The notes under the pieces are model-generated. The model worked only from the letters and a program-made list of their open reading frames with translations, was not told the DNA's origin and searched no databases. From CAKKQX01 sp963734595 (GTDB lineage: Bacteria > Pseudomonadota > Gammaproteobacteria > Burkholderiales > SG8-41), in the NCBI GenBank assembly GCA_963734595.1, contig CAVTHV010000007.1:6449-70448 (forward strand): 64,000 bases of DNA, written 5' to 3'. The position numbers and the translations under genes are program-made. Shown one piece after another: positions 34,910 to 44,914 of the stretch; positions within the stretch are counted from its first letter, which is position 1; each line of letters starts with the position of its first letter.

Positions 34910-36958
34910 ATGTCTGGTGGTCTGTTAATCGCGCTATTCTGCGCCCTTGCCGCGCTCGTTTACGGCGGATATTCGATAAAGTGGGTTCTCGCCCAGCCCA
35001 GCGGCAACGACCGCATGCGCGAGATCGCCGCGGCGATTCAGCAGGGCGCGTCGGCGTACCTCAACCGTCAGTACACGACGATCGGCATCGTCGGCATCAT
35101 CCTCTTCGTCGTCATCGGCTTCGCGCTCAAATCGTGGACGACCGCAGTCGGCTTCGCGGTCGGCGCAATATTGTCGGGGCTCACCGGTTACATCGGCATG
35201 AATGTCTCGGTGCGCGCCAACGTGCGCACCGCGGAAGCCGCGCGCACCGGCCTCAATGAAGCGCTCGCCATCGCCTTCCGCGGCGGCGCCATCACCGGCA
35301 TGCTGGTGGTCGGCCTGGCGCTGCTGGGCGTCACGCTGTTTTTCTGGGTGCTCCTCGGCAGCGCGGAGCACGGCGCCTCGATCAAGAAAATCGCGGAACC
35401 GCTGGTGGGCCTCGCGTTCGGCGGCTCGCTGATCTCGATCTTCGCCCGTCTCGGCGGCGGCATTTTCACCAAGGGCGCCGACGTCGGTGCCGACCTGGTG
35501 GGCAAAGTCGAAGCCGGCATTCCTGAAGACGACCCGCGCAACCCCGCCGTGATCGCCGACAACGTCGGTGACAACGTCGGCGATTGCGCCGGCATGGCCG
35601 CCGACCTGTTCGAAACCTATGCCGTGACCATCATCGCCACCATGCTGCTCGGCGCGCTGCTGCTGTCCAAGCCGGAAGTCGCGCTCACCGCCGCCACTTA
35701 CCCGCTGGTGCTGGGCGGCGTTTCCATCATCGGTTCCATCATCGGCTGTTTCTTCGTCAAGGTTTCGCCCGGCGCCAAGATCATGAGCGCGCTCTACAAA
35801 GGCGTGATCGTGTCCGGCGTGGTCGCCGCGATCGGCTTCGTTGCCGTGACCTACACCATGATGGGCGACATCGGCGTGCAATACCCCGAACTCTCGCCGC
35901 TCAAGCTGCTCGGCTCCGCCCTCGTCGGCCTGGTGCTGACCGCGCTGATGGTGGTGATCACCGAGTACTACACCGCGACCGAGTTCGCGCCGGTGCGCCA
36001 CGTCGCCGCCGCCTCCACCACGGGGCACGCGACCAACATCATCGCCGGCCTCGGCGTGTCGATGAAATCCACGGCATGGCCGGTGCTTGCGGTGTGCGCC
36101 AGCATCTGGGCCGCGCACGCGATGGCCGGCCTCTACGGCATCGCCATCGCCGCGACCGCGATGCTGTCGATGACCGGCATCATCGTCGCGCTCGACGCCT
36201 ACGGCCCGATCACCGACAACGCCGGCGGCATCGCCGAGATGGCGGACCTGCCGAAGGAAGTGCGCGCCATCACCGACCCGCTGGACGCGGTGGGCAACAC
36301 CACCAAGGCGGTGACCAAGGGTTACGCGATCGGCTCGGCGGGACTCGCCGCGCTGGTGCTGTTCGCCGACTACACCCACGCGCTCGAAGCCGCCGGGAAA
36401 TCGGTGTCGTTCGACCTCTCCAATCACATGGTGATCATCGGCCTCTTCATCGGCGGCCTCGCGCCTTATCTGTTCGGCGCCATGGCGATGGAAGCGGTCG
36501 GCCGCGCCGCGGGCTCCGTGGTGGTCGAGGTGCGCCGCCAGTTCAAGGAAATCAAGGGCATCATGGAAGGCACGGCCAAGCCCGATTACTCGCGCGCGGT
36601 CGACATGCTGACCCGCTCCGCGATCAAGGAAATGATCGTGCCGTCCCTGCTGCCGGTGCTGGTGCCGGTGGTGGTCGGCATCGCGCTCGGGCCGCAGGCG
36701 CTGGGCGGCGTGCTGATGGGCTCCATCATCACCGGCCTGTTCGTCGCGATCTCGATGACGACCGGCGGCGGCGCGTGGGACAACGCCAAGAAATACATCG
36801 AGGACGGCAACCACGGCGGCAAGGGTTCCGACGCCCACAAGGCGGCGGTGACCGGCGACACCGTCGGCGACCCCTACAAGGATACGGCCGGCCCGGCGAT
36901 CAACCCGCTGATCAAGATCATCAACATCGTGGCGCTGCTGATCGTGCCGCTGCTGTAA
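34910..36958 (+). CDS. hppA: membrane-bound proton-pumping inorganic pyrophosphatase
   Basis: A complete 682-residue H+-PPase with about 16 membrane helices. The catalytic loop is DVGADLVGKVEAGIPEDDPR near residue 195, followed by NPAVIADNVGDNVGDCAGMA. At about 463 the segment GNTTKAVTKGYAIGSAGL carries Lys and Thr at the positions that mark the K+-independent class. It hydrolyses PPi to pump protons, or can make PPi from the gradient. Preceded by the PPi-dependent phosphofructokinase. An antisense ORF across it is a codon-bias shadow. Confidence 0.97.
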   Translation: MSGGLLIALFCALAALVYGGYSIKWVLAQPSGNDRMREIAAAIQQGASAYLNRQYTTIGIVGIILFVVIGFALKSWTTAVGFAVGAILSGLTGYIGMNVSVRANVRTAEAARTGLNEALAIAFRGGAITGMLVVGLALLGVTLFFWVLLGSAEHGASIKKIAEPLVGLAFGGSLISIFARLGGGIFTKGADVGADLVGKVEAGIPEDDPRNPAVIADNVGDNVGDCAGMAADLFETYAVTIIATMLLGALLLSKPEVALTAATYPLVLGGVSIIGSIIGCFFVKVSPGAKIMSALYKGVIVSGVVAAIGFVAVTYTMMGDIGVQYPELSPLKLLGSALVGLVLTALMVVITEYYTATEFAPVRHVAAASTTGHATNIIAGLGVSMKSTAWPVLAVCASIWAAHAMAGLYGIAIAATAMLSMTGIIVALDAYGPITDNAGGIAEMADLPKEVRAITDPLDAVGNTTKAVTKGYAIGSAGLAALVLFADYTHALEAAGKSVSFDLSNHMVIIGLFIGGLAPYLFGAMAMEAVGRAAGSVVVEVRRQFKEIKGIMEGTAKPDYSRAVDMLTRSAIKEMIVPSLLPVLVPVVVGIALGPQALGGVLMGSIITGLFVAISMTTGGGAWDNAKKYIEDGNHGGKGSDAHKAAVTGDTVGDPYKDTAGPAINPLIKIINIVALLIVPLL

Positions 36959-37085
36959 CAGGACCGCGGCTCTGATTCACGCGGCCAGCGGGCAACTGCC
37001 GGCCGTTTGCATTTCTGCCGCATGATTGGCGTACCCGCCCTGCGTCTGGGTGTACTCATCCCTGACAGTCAGGGAAAGACTCTCA

Positions 37086-37610
37086 ATGAAATATTCTCTC
37101 GGCGACCGCAAGGTCCTCTGCAGGGGCGACTACTACATCGCGCACAACGCCACCGTCATCGGCGCGGTCGTGCTCGAAAACAACGCCAGCATCTGGTTCA
37201 ACTGCGTGGTGCGCGGCGACAACGACGTCATTACGATCGGCGAAAACGCCCAGTTGCAGGACGGCTGCGTGGTGCACACCGATCCCGGCCTTCCCGTCAC
37301 GCTCGGCACGAACGTCAGCGTGGGACACATGGCGATGCTGCACGGCTGCACCATCGGCGAAGGCAGCCTGATCGGCATCAAGAGCGTGATCCTCAACGGC
37401 GCGAAAATCGGGAAGAACTGCCTGATCGGCGCCAATTCCCTGATCGCGGAGGGCAAGCAAATTCCGGACGGGTCGCTGGTCATCGGCTCGCCCGGCAAGG
37501 TGGTGCGGCAGCTGAGTCCGGAGGAAATCCGGAACATCAACAGCTTCGCCGACCATTACGTGAAGAGATTCAAGCTCTACCAGCGCGACTTCAGACCCGA
37601 CGAGTCGTAA
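37086..37610 (+). CDS. gamma carbonic anhydrase-family protein
   Basis: A 174-residue left-handed beta-helix protein with hexapeptide repeats (ATVIGAVVLENNASIWFN onward). Metal-ligand histidines are in VVHTD and SVGHMAMLHGC, as in the YrdA/CaiE-like gamma-CA family. A C-terminal helix EEIRNINSFADHYVKRFK closes it. ATG 37086 is used. Reversible CO2 hydration is possible but many members are inactive or of unknown activity. Confidence 0.93.
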   Translation: MKYSLGDRKVLCRGDYYIAHNATVIGAVVLENNASIWFNCVVRGDNDVITIGENAQLQDGCVVHTDPGLPVTLGTNVSVGHMAMLHGCTIGEGSLIGIKSVILNGAKIGKNCLIGANSLIAEGKQIPDGSLVIGSPGKVVRQLSPEEIRNINSFADHYVKRFKLYQRDFRPDES

Positions 37611-37648
37611 CGACCCCTGCAGCCCGACCAGCAGCGAGGACCCGGCAC

Positions 37649-37876
37649 TTGAACAAATACGGCTTCAAAATCAGGACCCGCGGCGGCATGCTTGTCGAGA
37701 ACCTCATGGTGCAGGCGCGCGACCGCCCGGAAGCCGAGAACAAGATCGGCCAGATTTATCACCACTGCGAAATCCTCGAATGCCGCGAACTCGCGCCGGC
37801 CACCAAGGGCGAAGGGCTCGACCTCGAAGAGATGATTTCGCTGATCGGCAGGCAGGAAGAGCCGAAACCGGACTGA
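37649..37876 (+). CDS. hypothetical 75-residue protein
   Basis: From TTG 37649: MNKYGFKIRTRGGMLVENLM, then EAENKIGQIYHHCEILECRE and an acidic tail. It looks like a small alpha/beta protein; two Cys and two His are clustered in the centre (YHHCEILEC) but not in a clear zinc motif. It lies 38 bp after the carbonic-anhydrase-like gene in the same direction and convergent with the parA-like gene. Not recognised. Confidence 0.7.
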   Translation: MNKYGFKIRTRGGMLVENLMVQARDRPEAENKIGQIYHHCEILECRELAPATKGEGLDLEEMISLIGRQEEPKPD

Positions 37877-37881
37877 GGCTG

Positions 37882-38643
37882 CTACAGAAAACCGCAGGCC
37901 TCGAGCTCGGCAAGCAGCGCTGAATAGTCCTGCGCACCGCGGCTCTCCGGCGCGTGTTCGAACACGTCCTTGCTGCAGGCCGGGCTTTCCGCGATGCTGA
38001 CGTTTTCCACGATGCGCGTTTCGCACACCTCGGCGCCGAAGCGCTCGCGCAACTGGCGGTCGATGTCCCACGACATCTTGCGCCGCGTATCGAAGCGCGT
38101 GATCACGTAGCGGCGCTCGACGCGTTTTTTCAGAACCTGCTCCAGCGCCCGCAGCGTGCGCTCCATCTGCAGCGCACCCTTGATCGCCAGGTAATCGGTG
38201 GAAATCGGCACCAGCACCCGGTCGGCGGCGAAAATACCGTTCAGCGACAGCACCCCCAGCATCGGACAGGAATCCATCAGGATCGGACGGTCGGTATTGA
38301 GGTTTTCCCTGACGATGCCCGCGTGCAGGCGGTTGAGAACGTTCGGGCCTTTGCCGAACTGGGTGTCGACTTTGGACAGATCGAGATGCGAGGGGATGAT
38401 TTTCCAGCCGATGCTGCTGTTGCAGATCAGGCCGGCCAGCGGCAGGGCATTGGCATAGAAGCCATAGAGGCTGCGCTCCGATCCTTGTACCGTGGCGCCG
38501 CAGATTCCCGACAAGTGGGCCTGCGGATCAAGATCGATGACCAGCGGATCGGCGCCGCGCCGGGCAAGCAGCGCTGCAAGATTGAGCGTCGTCGTGGTCT
38601 TGCCGACGCCACCCTTCTGGTTGAATACCGCAATCCTTGCCAC
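37882..38643 (-). CDS. ParA/Soj-family ATPase
   Basis: 253 residues from GTG 38643. The deviant Walker A motif is FNQKGGVGKTTTTLNLAA, followed by VIDLDPQAHLSG (Walker A'), ILMDSCPMLGVLS (Walker B region), and DYLAIKGALQMERTL. There is no N-terminal DNA-binding region. No parB, parS-like site or replication gene is adjacent, so it may position another cargo or act as an orphan. A longer N-terminus exists in frame but without motif support. Confidence 0.92.
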   Translation of the reverse strand: MARIAVFNQKGGVGKTTTTLNLAALLARRGADPLVIDLDPQAHLSGICGATVQGSERSLYGFYANALPLAGLICNSSIGWKIIPSHLDLSKVDTQFGKGPNVLNRLHAGIVRENLNTDRPILMDSCPMLGVLSLNGIFAADRVLVPISTDYLAIKGALQMERTLRALEQVLKKRVERRYVITRFDTRRKMSWDIDRQLRERFGAEVCETRIVENVSIAESPACSKDVFEHAPESRGAQDYSALLAELEACGFL

Positions 38644-38788
38644 GATGACTCCCCTGCCCGGCGAAAACCACCATCCAATCAACGGGCTACATATTCTGCT
38701 CCTATAATCAGTCCCTTGGCAACGACTTTTCACAACGCCCGTAAATACGCGCGGTCAGCGGCTGGGATAGGAAAACCAGAGGGAAATT

Positions 38789-38885
38789 GACAGGATTAAC
38801 AGGATTGAAAGCAGAATTTACAGGATCCGGCTTTTGATCCCGTCTGTTTCATCCTGTTAATCCTGAGTAATCCTGTAAATCTTGT

Positions 38886-38886
<1 letters not shown>
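38789..38886. repeat. GGATTAACAGGATT-type inverted repeat next to glpK stop
   Basis: The left arm has GACAGGATTAACAGGATTG; the right arm has CATCCTGTTAATCCTG, AGTAATCCTGTAAATC, then TTGTC, which overlaps the glpK stop codon. The arms pair over most of their length, giving a hairpin of about 98 nt. Related elements: 16853, 56031 and 57212. Confidence 0.9.
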
Positions 38887-40391
<1,505 letters not shown>

Positions 40392-40629
40392 AGGCGTGCG
40401 ACATTCCGTCGGACAATGGTTCTCATTGTAGGGCCAGTCCCTGCATACCGCGCCGGTGGCGGAGGAATTCCAGCACGCACCCGCTTGCATGCGACCGACT
40501 GGCGGCCCGATTCAGCCCCTAAAGGACACCCCAATGTTGTGCGGGGCAGCAAGCCCACATATTTCCCTGTCACAAAAAACCATTTTGATTTATGCTTATG
40601 CACAAATATTCGAATCGGGGGGACGATAG

Positions 40630-40770
40630 ATGGTTTTTTATGCCTTTTACGTAATCGCAATCGTCATACTGATCCTGCACTTCACCGGCTGGCTCAAACG
40701 CCACAACCTCGAATGGCTGGTGCTGGTGCTCGCCGTCGCCACCTTTCCCGCCGTCATTTTCCTGAAGTAA
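40630..40770 (+). CDS. 46-residue small membrane protein
   Basis: ATG 40630 gives a 46-residue ORF with two hydrophobic segments: FYAFYVIAIVILILHFTGWL and LEWLVLVLAVATFPAVIFL, joined by KRHN. A purine-rich GGGGGGACGATAG precedes the start. It stands alone in the 415 bp between glpK and the exporter gene, preceded by AT-rich DNA (40570-40610) that could hold a promoter. Function unknown; the composition and start support a real gene more than chance, but only modestly. Confidence 0.55.
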   Translation: MVFYAFYVIAIVILILHFTGWLKRHNLEWLVLVLAVATFPAVIFLK

Positions 40771-40806
40771 TTCCCGCCCGCGTCGCCTCCGCAACGAGCC
40801 CGCCTG

Positions 40807-41553
40807 CTACTTGAACAGCAGGAGGACGCCGCTGCACATCAGGACGACGCCGACGATGCGGTTGAATAGCGCCTGGTTGATGCGGCCTGCCGTGAGCCCG
40901 CCAAGACGGGCGCCGATCAGCATCAGCGGGAATGCCGCCGCCACCATCAGCAGTGTCGGCGTATCGTAAAATCCGATTTTAAAATAACCGGTTACGCGCA
41001 TGACCGCCTGCGTCATCAGAATGGTGGTGATGGTCACCCGGAAACTGTCTTTTTCGAGCCGCAGCGCGCTGAGATAAATCGCGTAGAGCGGACCGGCGGC
41101 GCCGCCGAACAGCGTGCCCACCAGTCCGCCCAGCGTGCACAGCACCACCGCCAGCGGCCACAGCCATTTTTTGGGAGGCGGCCGCATCCGTCCCGACGTC
41201 GCTATCGCATAAATGGCATAGACGATGACGAACACGCCGAAGGCCCTGGTCAGAATGTGCGCGTCCAGCGCCTGAAATAGCAGCAGGCCCACCACGACCC
41301 CGATCAGCGTAAAAGGCGCGGCCCGCAGGATCTCCGCCCACACGATCTTGCGCCAGCTTCCCACCCAGTGTGCGAGAGACGAGATCGTGGTGAGCACCGT
41401 CATGACCGCCACCACGCTGTGTATCGGCAGCACCAGCGTCAGCAAAGGCACCGCGATGGCATTGCCGCCGAATCCGGTCGTGCCGCGCACTGCAAAGGCG
41501 GCTATCACCACCAGGGCGCATAGGAATAGCTGTGCCGGGCCCAGTGCTTCCAT
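40807..41553 (-). CDS. TauE/SafE-family anion exporter
   Basis: A 248-residue membrane protein with two repeats of about four helices. The family GxxGG motif appears early as GTTGFGGNAIAVPLLTLVLP, and the second repeat has GGLVGTLFGGAAGPLYAIYL. Members export sulfite, sulfonates or other anions. It shares the reverse strand with an aldo/keto reductase 27 bp upstream. Confidence 0.9.
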   Translation of the reverse strand: MEALGPAQLFLCALVVIAAFAVRGTTGFGGNAIAVPLLTLVLPIHSVVAVMTVLTTISSLAHWVGSWRKIVWAEILRAAPFTLIGVVVGLLLFQALDAHILTRAFGVFVIVYAIYAIATSGRMRPPPKKWLWPLAVVLCTLGGLVGTLFGGAAGPLYAIYLSALRLEKDSFRVTITTILMTQAVMRVTGYFKIGFYDTPTLLMVAAAFPLMLIGARLGGLTAGRINQALFNRIVGVVLMCSGVLLLFK

Positions 41554-41580
41554 GCTACCCGCGCAAACGCACCAGTACGA

Positions 41581-42597
41581 TCAACAACGCGGCACCCTGC
41601 CGGCGACCGGATACTTGGGATCGGTATAGCCCGGCGTCGAACAATGGCCGCGCGGCACCAGCCTGTCGACCAGCGCCTCGTCCTCCGCATCGAACGGCTG
41701 ATCGAGCGCGGCGAGATAGTCCTGCCACTGCGCAAAGGTACGCGGCCCGGCGAGCACGGACGTCACCAGCGCATTGTTCAGCACCCAGTTGAGAGCGAAA
41801 TGCGCCGGGTTCATGCCCTTTTTCCCGGCGTGCCGGGCGAGCTTCTGCGCGATGGCCAGCGACTCGGCGCGGAATTCGGTTTCGAGGAACCGCGATTCCT
41901 TGCGCCCTGCCCGAGAGTCGGCGGGCGGTCTCGCGCCAGGCAGGTACTTGCCGGTGAGCACGCCGCGCGCCAGCGGGCTGTACGGCACGATGCCGAGCCC
42001 GTAATGCCGGCATGCGGGAAACGCTTCGACCTCGGCGATGCGATACAGCGCGTGATAGCACGGCTGCAGCACGATCGGCTGCGGCAATCCCCATTGCCGG
42101 CATTTGTCGACAACTTCGGCGATGCGCCAGCCCTGGAAGTTGCTGAGGCCGAAATAACGCACCTTGCCGCCGCGGATCAGGTCGGCCATCGTGCCCAGCG
42201 ACTCCTCGAGCGGCGTGTCCCGGTCGTCGCGGTGAAAATAATAGACGTCGATGTAATCGGTGCCGAGGCGCCTGAGGCTGCCCGCCACCGCCTGCAGCAT
42301 CCATTTGCGGCCGGCGCCGCCCGAGTTCGGATCATCAGCGTCGACTTTGTTGGTGAACTTGGTCGCGACCACCCAGCGGTCGCGGTTTTTCGAAACGAGC
42401 TTGCCGACGATGCGTTCCGATTCGCCCTCGCCGTAGGTATCGGCGGTATCGATGAAGTTGACGCCGGCATCGAACGCCGATCTGGCGATGCGCGCCGCGG
42501 TCGCGCCGTCGGTGTGCTCGCCGAACATCATCGCGCCGAGACAGATTTTCGAAACCTTGAGCCCGCTGTTTCCCAGTTTGCGATATTCCATATTCAT
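41581..42597 (-). CDS. aldo/keto reductase
   Basis: A 338-residue (alpha/beta)8 NADPH-dependent oxidoreductase. ATG 42597 gives MNMEYRKLGNSGLKVSKICL. The catalytic tetrad regions are visible: FIDTADTYGEGESE (Asp and Tyr), VATKFTNK (Lys) and VYYFHRDDRDTP (His). SNFQGWRIAEV and VPYSPLARGVLTGKY follow. It is similar to YajO/IolS-type reductases. The substrate is unknown. Lies 16 bp after the MFS gene on the same strand and 27 bp before the TauE/SafE exporter, so it may belong to a three-gene unit. Confidence 0.93.
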   Translation of the reverse strand: MNMEYRKLGNSGLKVSKICLGAMMFGEHTDGATAARIARSAFDAGVNFIDTADTYGEGESERIVGKLVSKNRDRWVVATKFTNKVDADDPNSGGAGRKWMLQAVAGSLRRLGTDYIDVYYFHRDDRDTPLEESLGTMADLIRGGKVRYFGLSNFQGWRIAEVVDKCRQWGLPQPIVLQPCYHALYRIAEVEAFPACRHYGLGIVPYSPLARGVLTGKYLPGARPPADSRAGRKESRFLETEFRAESLAIAQKLARHAGKKGMNPAHFALNWVLNNALVTSVLAGPRTFAQWQDYLAALDQPFDAEDEALVDRLVPRGHCSTPGYTDPKYPVAGRVPRC

Positions 42598-42613
42598 GGT
42601 CTCATGCTCCCAG

Positions 42614-43853
42614 TCAACGATCCCGCACGATCTGCTCGTGATCCGCAATGCGCACCGACCGCAGCACCATCCAGCCGGTCATCGCGATCGCCGCCAGCGC
42701 GCCAAAGCACGTCGTGTAGCTGGTCACGAAGCGGTAACCGGTCGCGAACAGCGCCGGACCGACCAGCGTGCCGGCGAAGATCCACACCATCAGGCCGCCG
42801 GTCGCGACGCCCACCATTCCCTTCGGGCTGAGGCGCGCGATCTGCGCCTGCATCACGCCATTCCAGCCATAAGCCATCGCGCCAAAAACAATGTAGAACG
42901 CAGCGAGCAACACCGGCGACCAGGTGGAATTGATGAATGCCGCAATGACGCAACATGCCGCGACAATCAGGTCCGACACCTTCAGCACCGTGATGCTCCC
43001 GCCGGTGACGTCGGCGAACCAGCCGAGAAAAATACGTCCGGCTATCCCGGCGACCTGGGCCAGTGAAAACATGAATCCGGCGGTAATCAGGCTGTAGCCC
43101 GCCTCGTTCACCAGCAAGGTCACGGTAAAGGTCCCCACGCAAAGCTGCACGAACGAAAAGAAAAACGCGACGAATCCAAGCCGTCGCAGGACCGGATAAC
43201 GCCACACCAGTCTGACACCATCCAGAACATGGACTTGCGTCGCCGCATGCGGGTCGCGATCGTCATCCCACCGCGCGCGCGCCCGCTGCAGCGCGATCGC
43301 CATGACGGCGCCGTAGGCCAGTATCGCGGCAAGCGCCCAGCGCCAGCCCAGGCTCAACGTGAGCGAGGGCGCAAGCAGCGCGACCATCGCCCACCCGAAC
43401 GGCACGCCGGTTTGCTTGATGGAGAAAATCAGATTGCGGCGTTTCGGCGCACTGAAGCGGAACAGCAGGTGCGCCGCACCCGCCGAAACCAGAGCGGCGC
43501 CCGCTCCGACGAGAACCGTGGCGATGGCGATCAAATACAGGTTGCCGGTGATGGCAAGCGCCATGCTGACGGCGGTGGAACCCAGGGCGACCTGCATCGA
43601 ACGGCATGGCCCCCAGCGCAAATCGGCGCTCCCCGCCAGCGGCGACAATACCATGGCCGCGCCATACAGCAGGCTCATCTGGTATCCGACAAACGACGCG
43701 TCGACGGCAAGTCTGCGCTGCGAGCTGCGGCGCAATGACGGGAAAGATTGCAATGCTCATCGCCGACGCGATCTGCGAGGCCGTCGCGCCCAGCACGACC
43801 ATGACGATGGTGCGGTTGTCGGCGGATGCGGCAACGCCGCGGGCGGAATTCAC
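42614..43853 (-). CDS. MFS transporter (N-terminal frameshift)
   Basis: A 12-helix major facilitator of about 413 residues. The N-terminal frame reads MVVLGATASQIASAMSIAIF and VIAPQLAAQ. Near 43712 an extra A shifts it; the downstream frame begins LAVDASFVGYQMSLLYGAAM and covers the rest, including the loop motif GSADLRWGPCRS and IFLGWFADVTGG in the second half. The start is either GTG 43853 or ATG 43802. The substrate is unknown; a drug or metabolite antiporter is possible. Confidence 0.88.
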
Positions 43854-43888
43854 AATATGGACACATGGCGACAAATTGGAGTCGGGCT

Positions 43889-43894
43889 ATTATA
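43889..43894 (-). promoter_or_regulatory. perfect -10 hexamer upstream of the MFS gene
   Basis: On the reverse strand the sequence reads TATAAT about 35 bp upstream of the GTG at 43853. No clear -35 lies 16-18 bp before it. It sits in the divergent region with ubiX. Confidence 0.4.
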
Positions 43895-44088
43895 CGGGCA
43901 AGCAGCCGATGGCCTGCCATTGGCGCGCCGCGCCGGGCACGAACATTAAGCAAATCCTCAGGATTTTCCGGCAGGAATGCAGCCGGGAGACACCAGGCGC
44001 GCCGGGCAGTGTAGGATATCGGTAACGACATCGATCCGGATTACGCCGGCAAGACAGCCGCTCCGGCAACGGTGGAGCAGAAAACGCC

Positions 44089-44712
44089 ATGGCCACAAAA
44101 CGAACGTCTGCATCATCCAGATCAAAGAAGCGTCTGATCGTCGCGATCACCGGCGCCACGGGAACCCTTTATGGCGTGCGCATCCTCGAGATGCTGCGCG
44201 CGATCGGCGGTTGGGAAACCCATCTGATCATGTCGGAACCCGGCGCGCTCAACGCCTGGCAGGATCATGGCCTGCGGCGCAAGGACATCAGCAAGCTTGC
44301 CGATGTCGAACACAACGCGCGGGACATCGGCGCGTCGGTTGCGAGCGGCTCCTTCATCACCCACGGCATGGTGATTGCGCCGTGCTCGATGAAAACACTC
44401 GCCGCGGTGGCCCACGGCTTCGCGGACAACCTGATCAGCCGCGCCGCGGACGTCATACTCAAGGAACGGCGGCGGCTGGTGCTGCTGACCCGCGAAGCGC
44501 CGCTCAACCTCGCGCACCTGCGCAACATGGTCGCGGTCACCGAAATGGGCGGTATCGTATTCCCGCCGGTTCCCGCGTTCTACAGCCGCGCCAGGACCAT
44601 CGATGCCATGGTCGACCACACCGCGGGACGCGTGCTCGACCTGTTCGGCGTCGAACACGACAGAATCGAACGCTGGCAGGGCATGAAAAGCGGTACTGCC
44701 AAAACGCCATAA
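44089..44712 (+). CDS. ubiX: flavin prenyltransferase UbiX
   Basis: A 207-residue UbiX/Pad1, which makes prenylated FMN for UbiD-type decarboxylases. It shows IVAITGATGTLYGVRILEML, VIAPCSMKTLAAVAHGFADN and LVLLTREAPLNLAHLRNM, then PPVPAFYSRARTIDAMVDHT. The N-terminus has a basic Ser/Lys/Arg stretch. No ubiD is adjacent; the cofactor may serve ubiquinone synthesis or an aromatic-acid decarboxylase elsewhere. Divergent from the MFS gene. Confidence 0.95.
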   Translation: MATKRTSASSRSKKRLIVAITGATGTLYGVRILEMLRAIGGWETHLIMSEPGALNAWQDHGLRRKDISKLADVEHNARDIGASVASGSFITHGMVIAPCSMKTLAAVAHGFADNLISRAADVILKERRRLVLLTREAPLNLAHLRNMVAVTEMGGIVFPPVPAFYSRARTIDAMVDHTAGRVLDLFGVEHDRIERWQGMKSGTAKTP

Positions 44713-44850
44713 CATCACCCCCGGGCACTGGGCAACGGCCGGCGCTCGCCATCCCCGCCTTACCCGGTGGCTTGTCCCTGCACACGGAAGCACTCCCCGC
44801 TTCGTGACTGCTGTGGCTATCGTGCCGTGCGCCCTCTCCCATACAAAAAA

Positions 44851-44880
44851 ATGCCGCGCCCCTCGGGGCGCGGCATTTTT
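44851..44880. terminator. strong bidirectional terminator between ubiX and tctA
   Basis: ATGCCGCGCCCC (44851-44862) pairs with GGGGCGCGGCAT (44865-44876), flanked by six A before and a T-tract after. It serves both convergent genes. Confidence 0.93.
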
Positions 44881-44914
44881 GACCCACCTTTCGCTGCCTG
44901 AAGCAGCCGGTCTT

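Noticed and set aside
34934..36838. 634-residue open frame antisense to hppA
   Set aside because: It is the complement of a strongly conserved gene in GC-rich codons; its product is His/Asp/Arg-rich low complexity with no motif.
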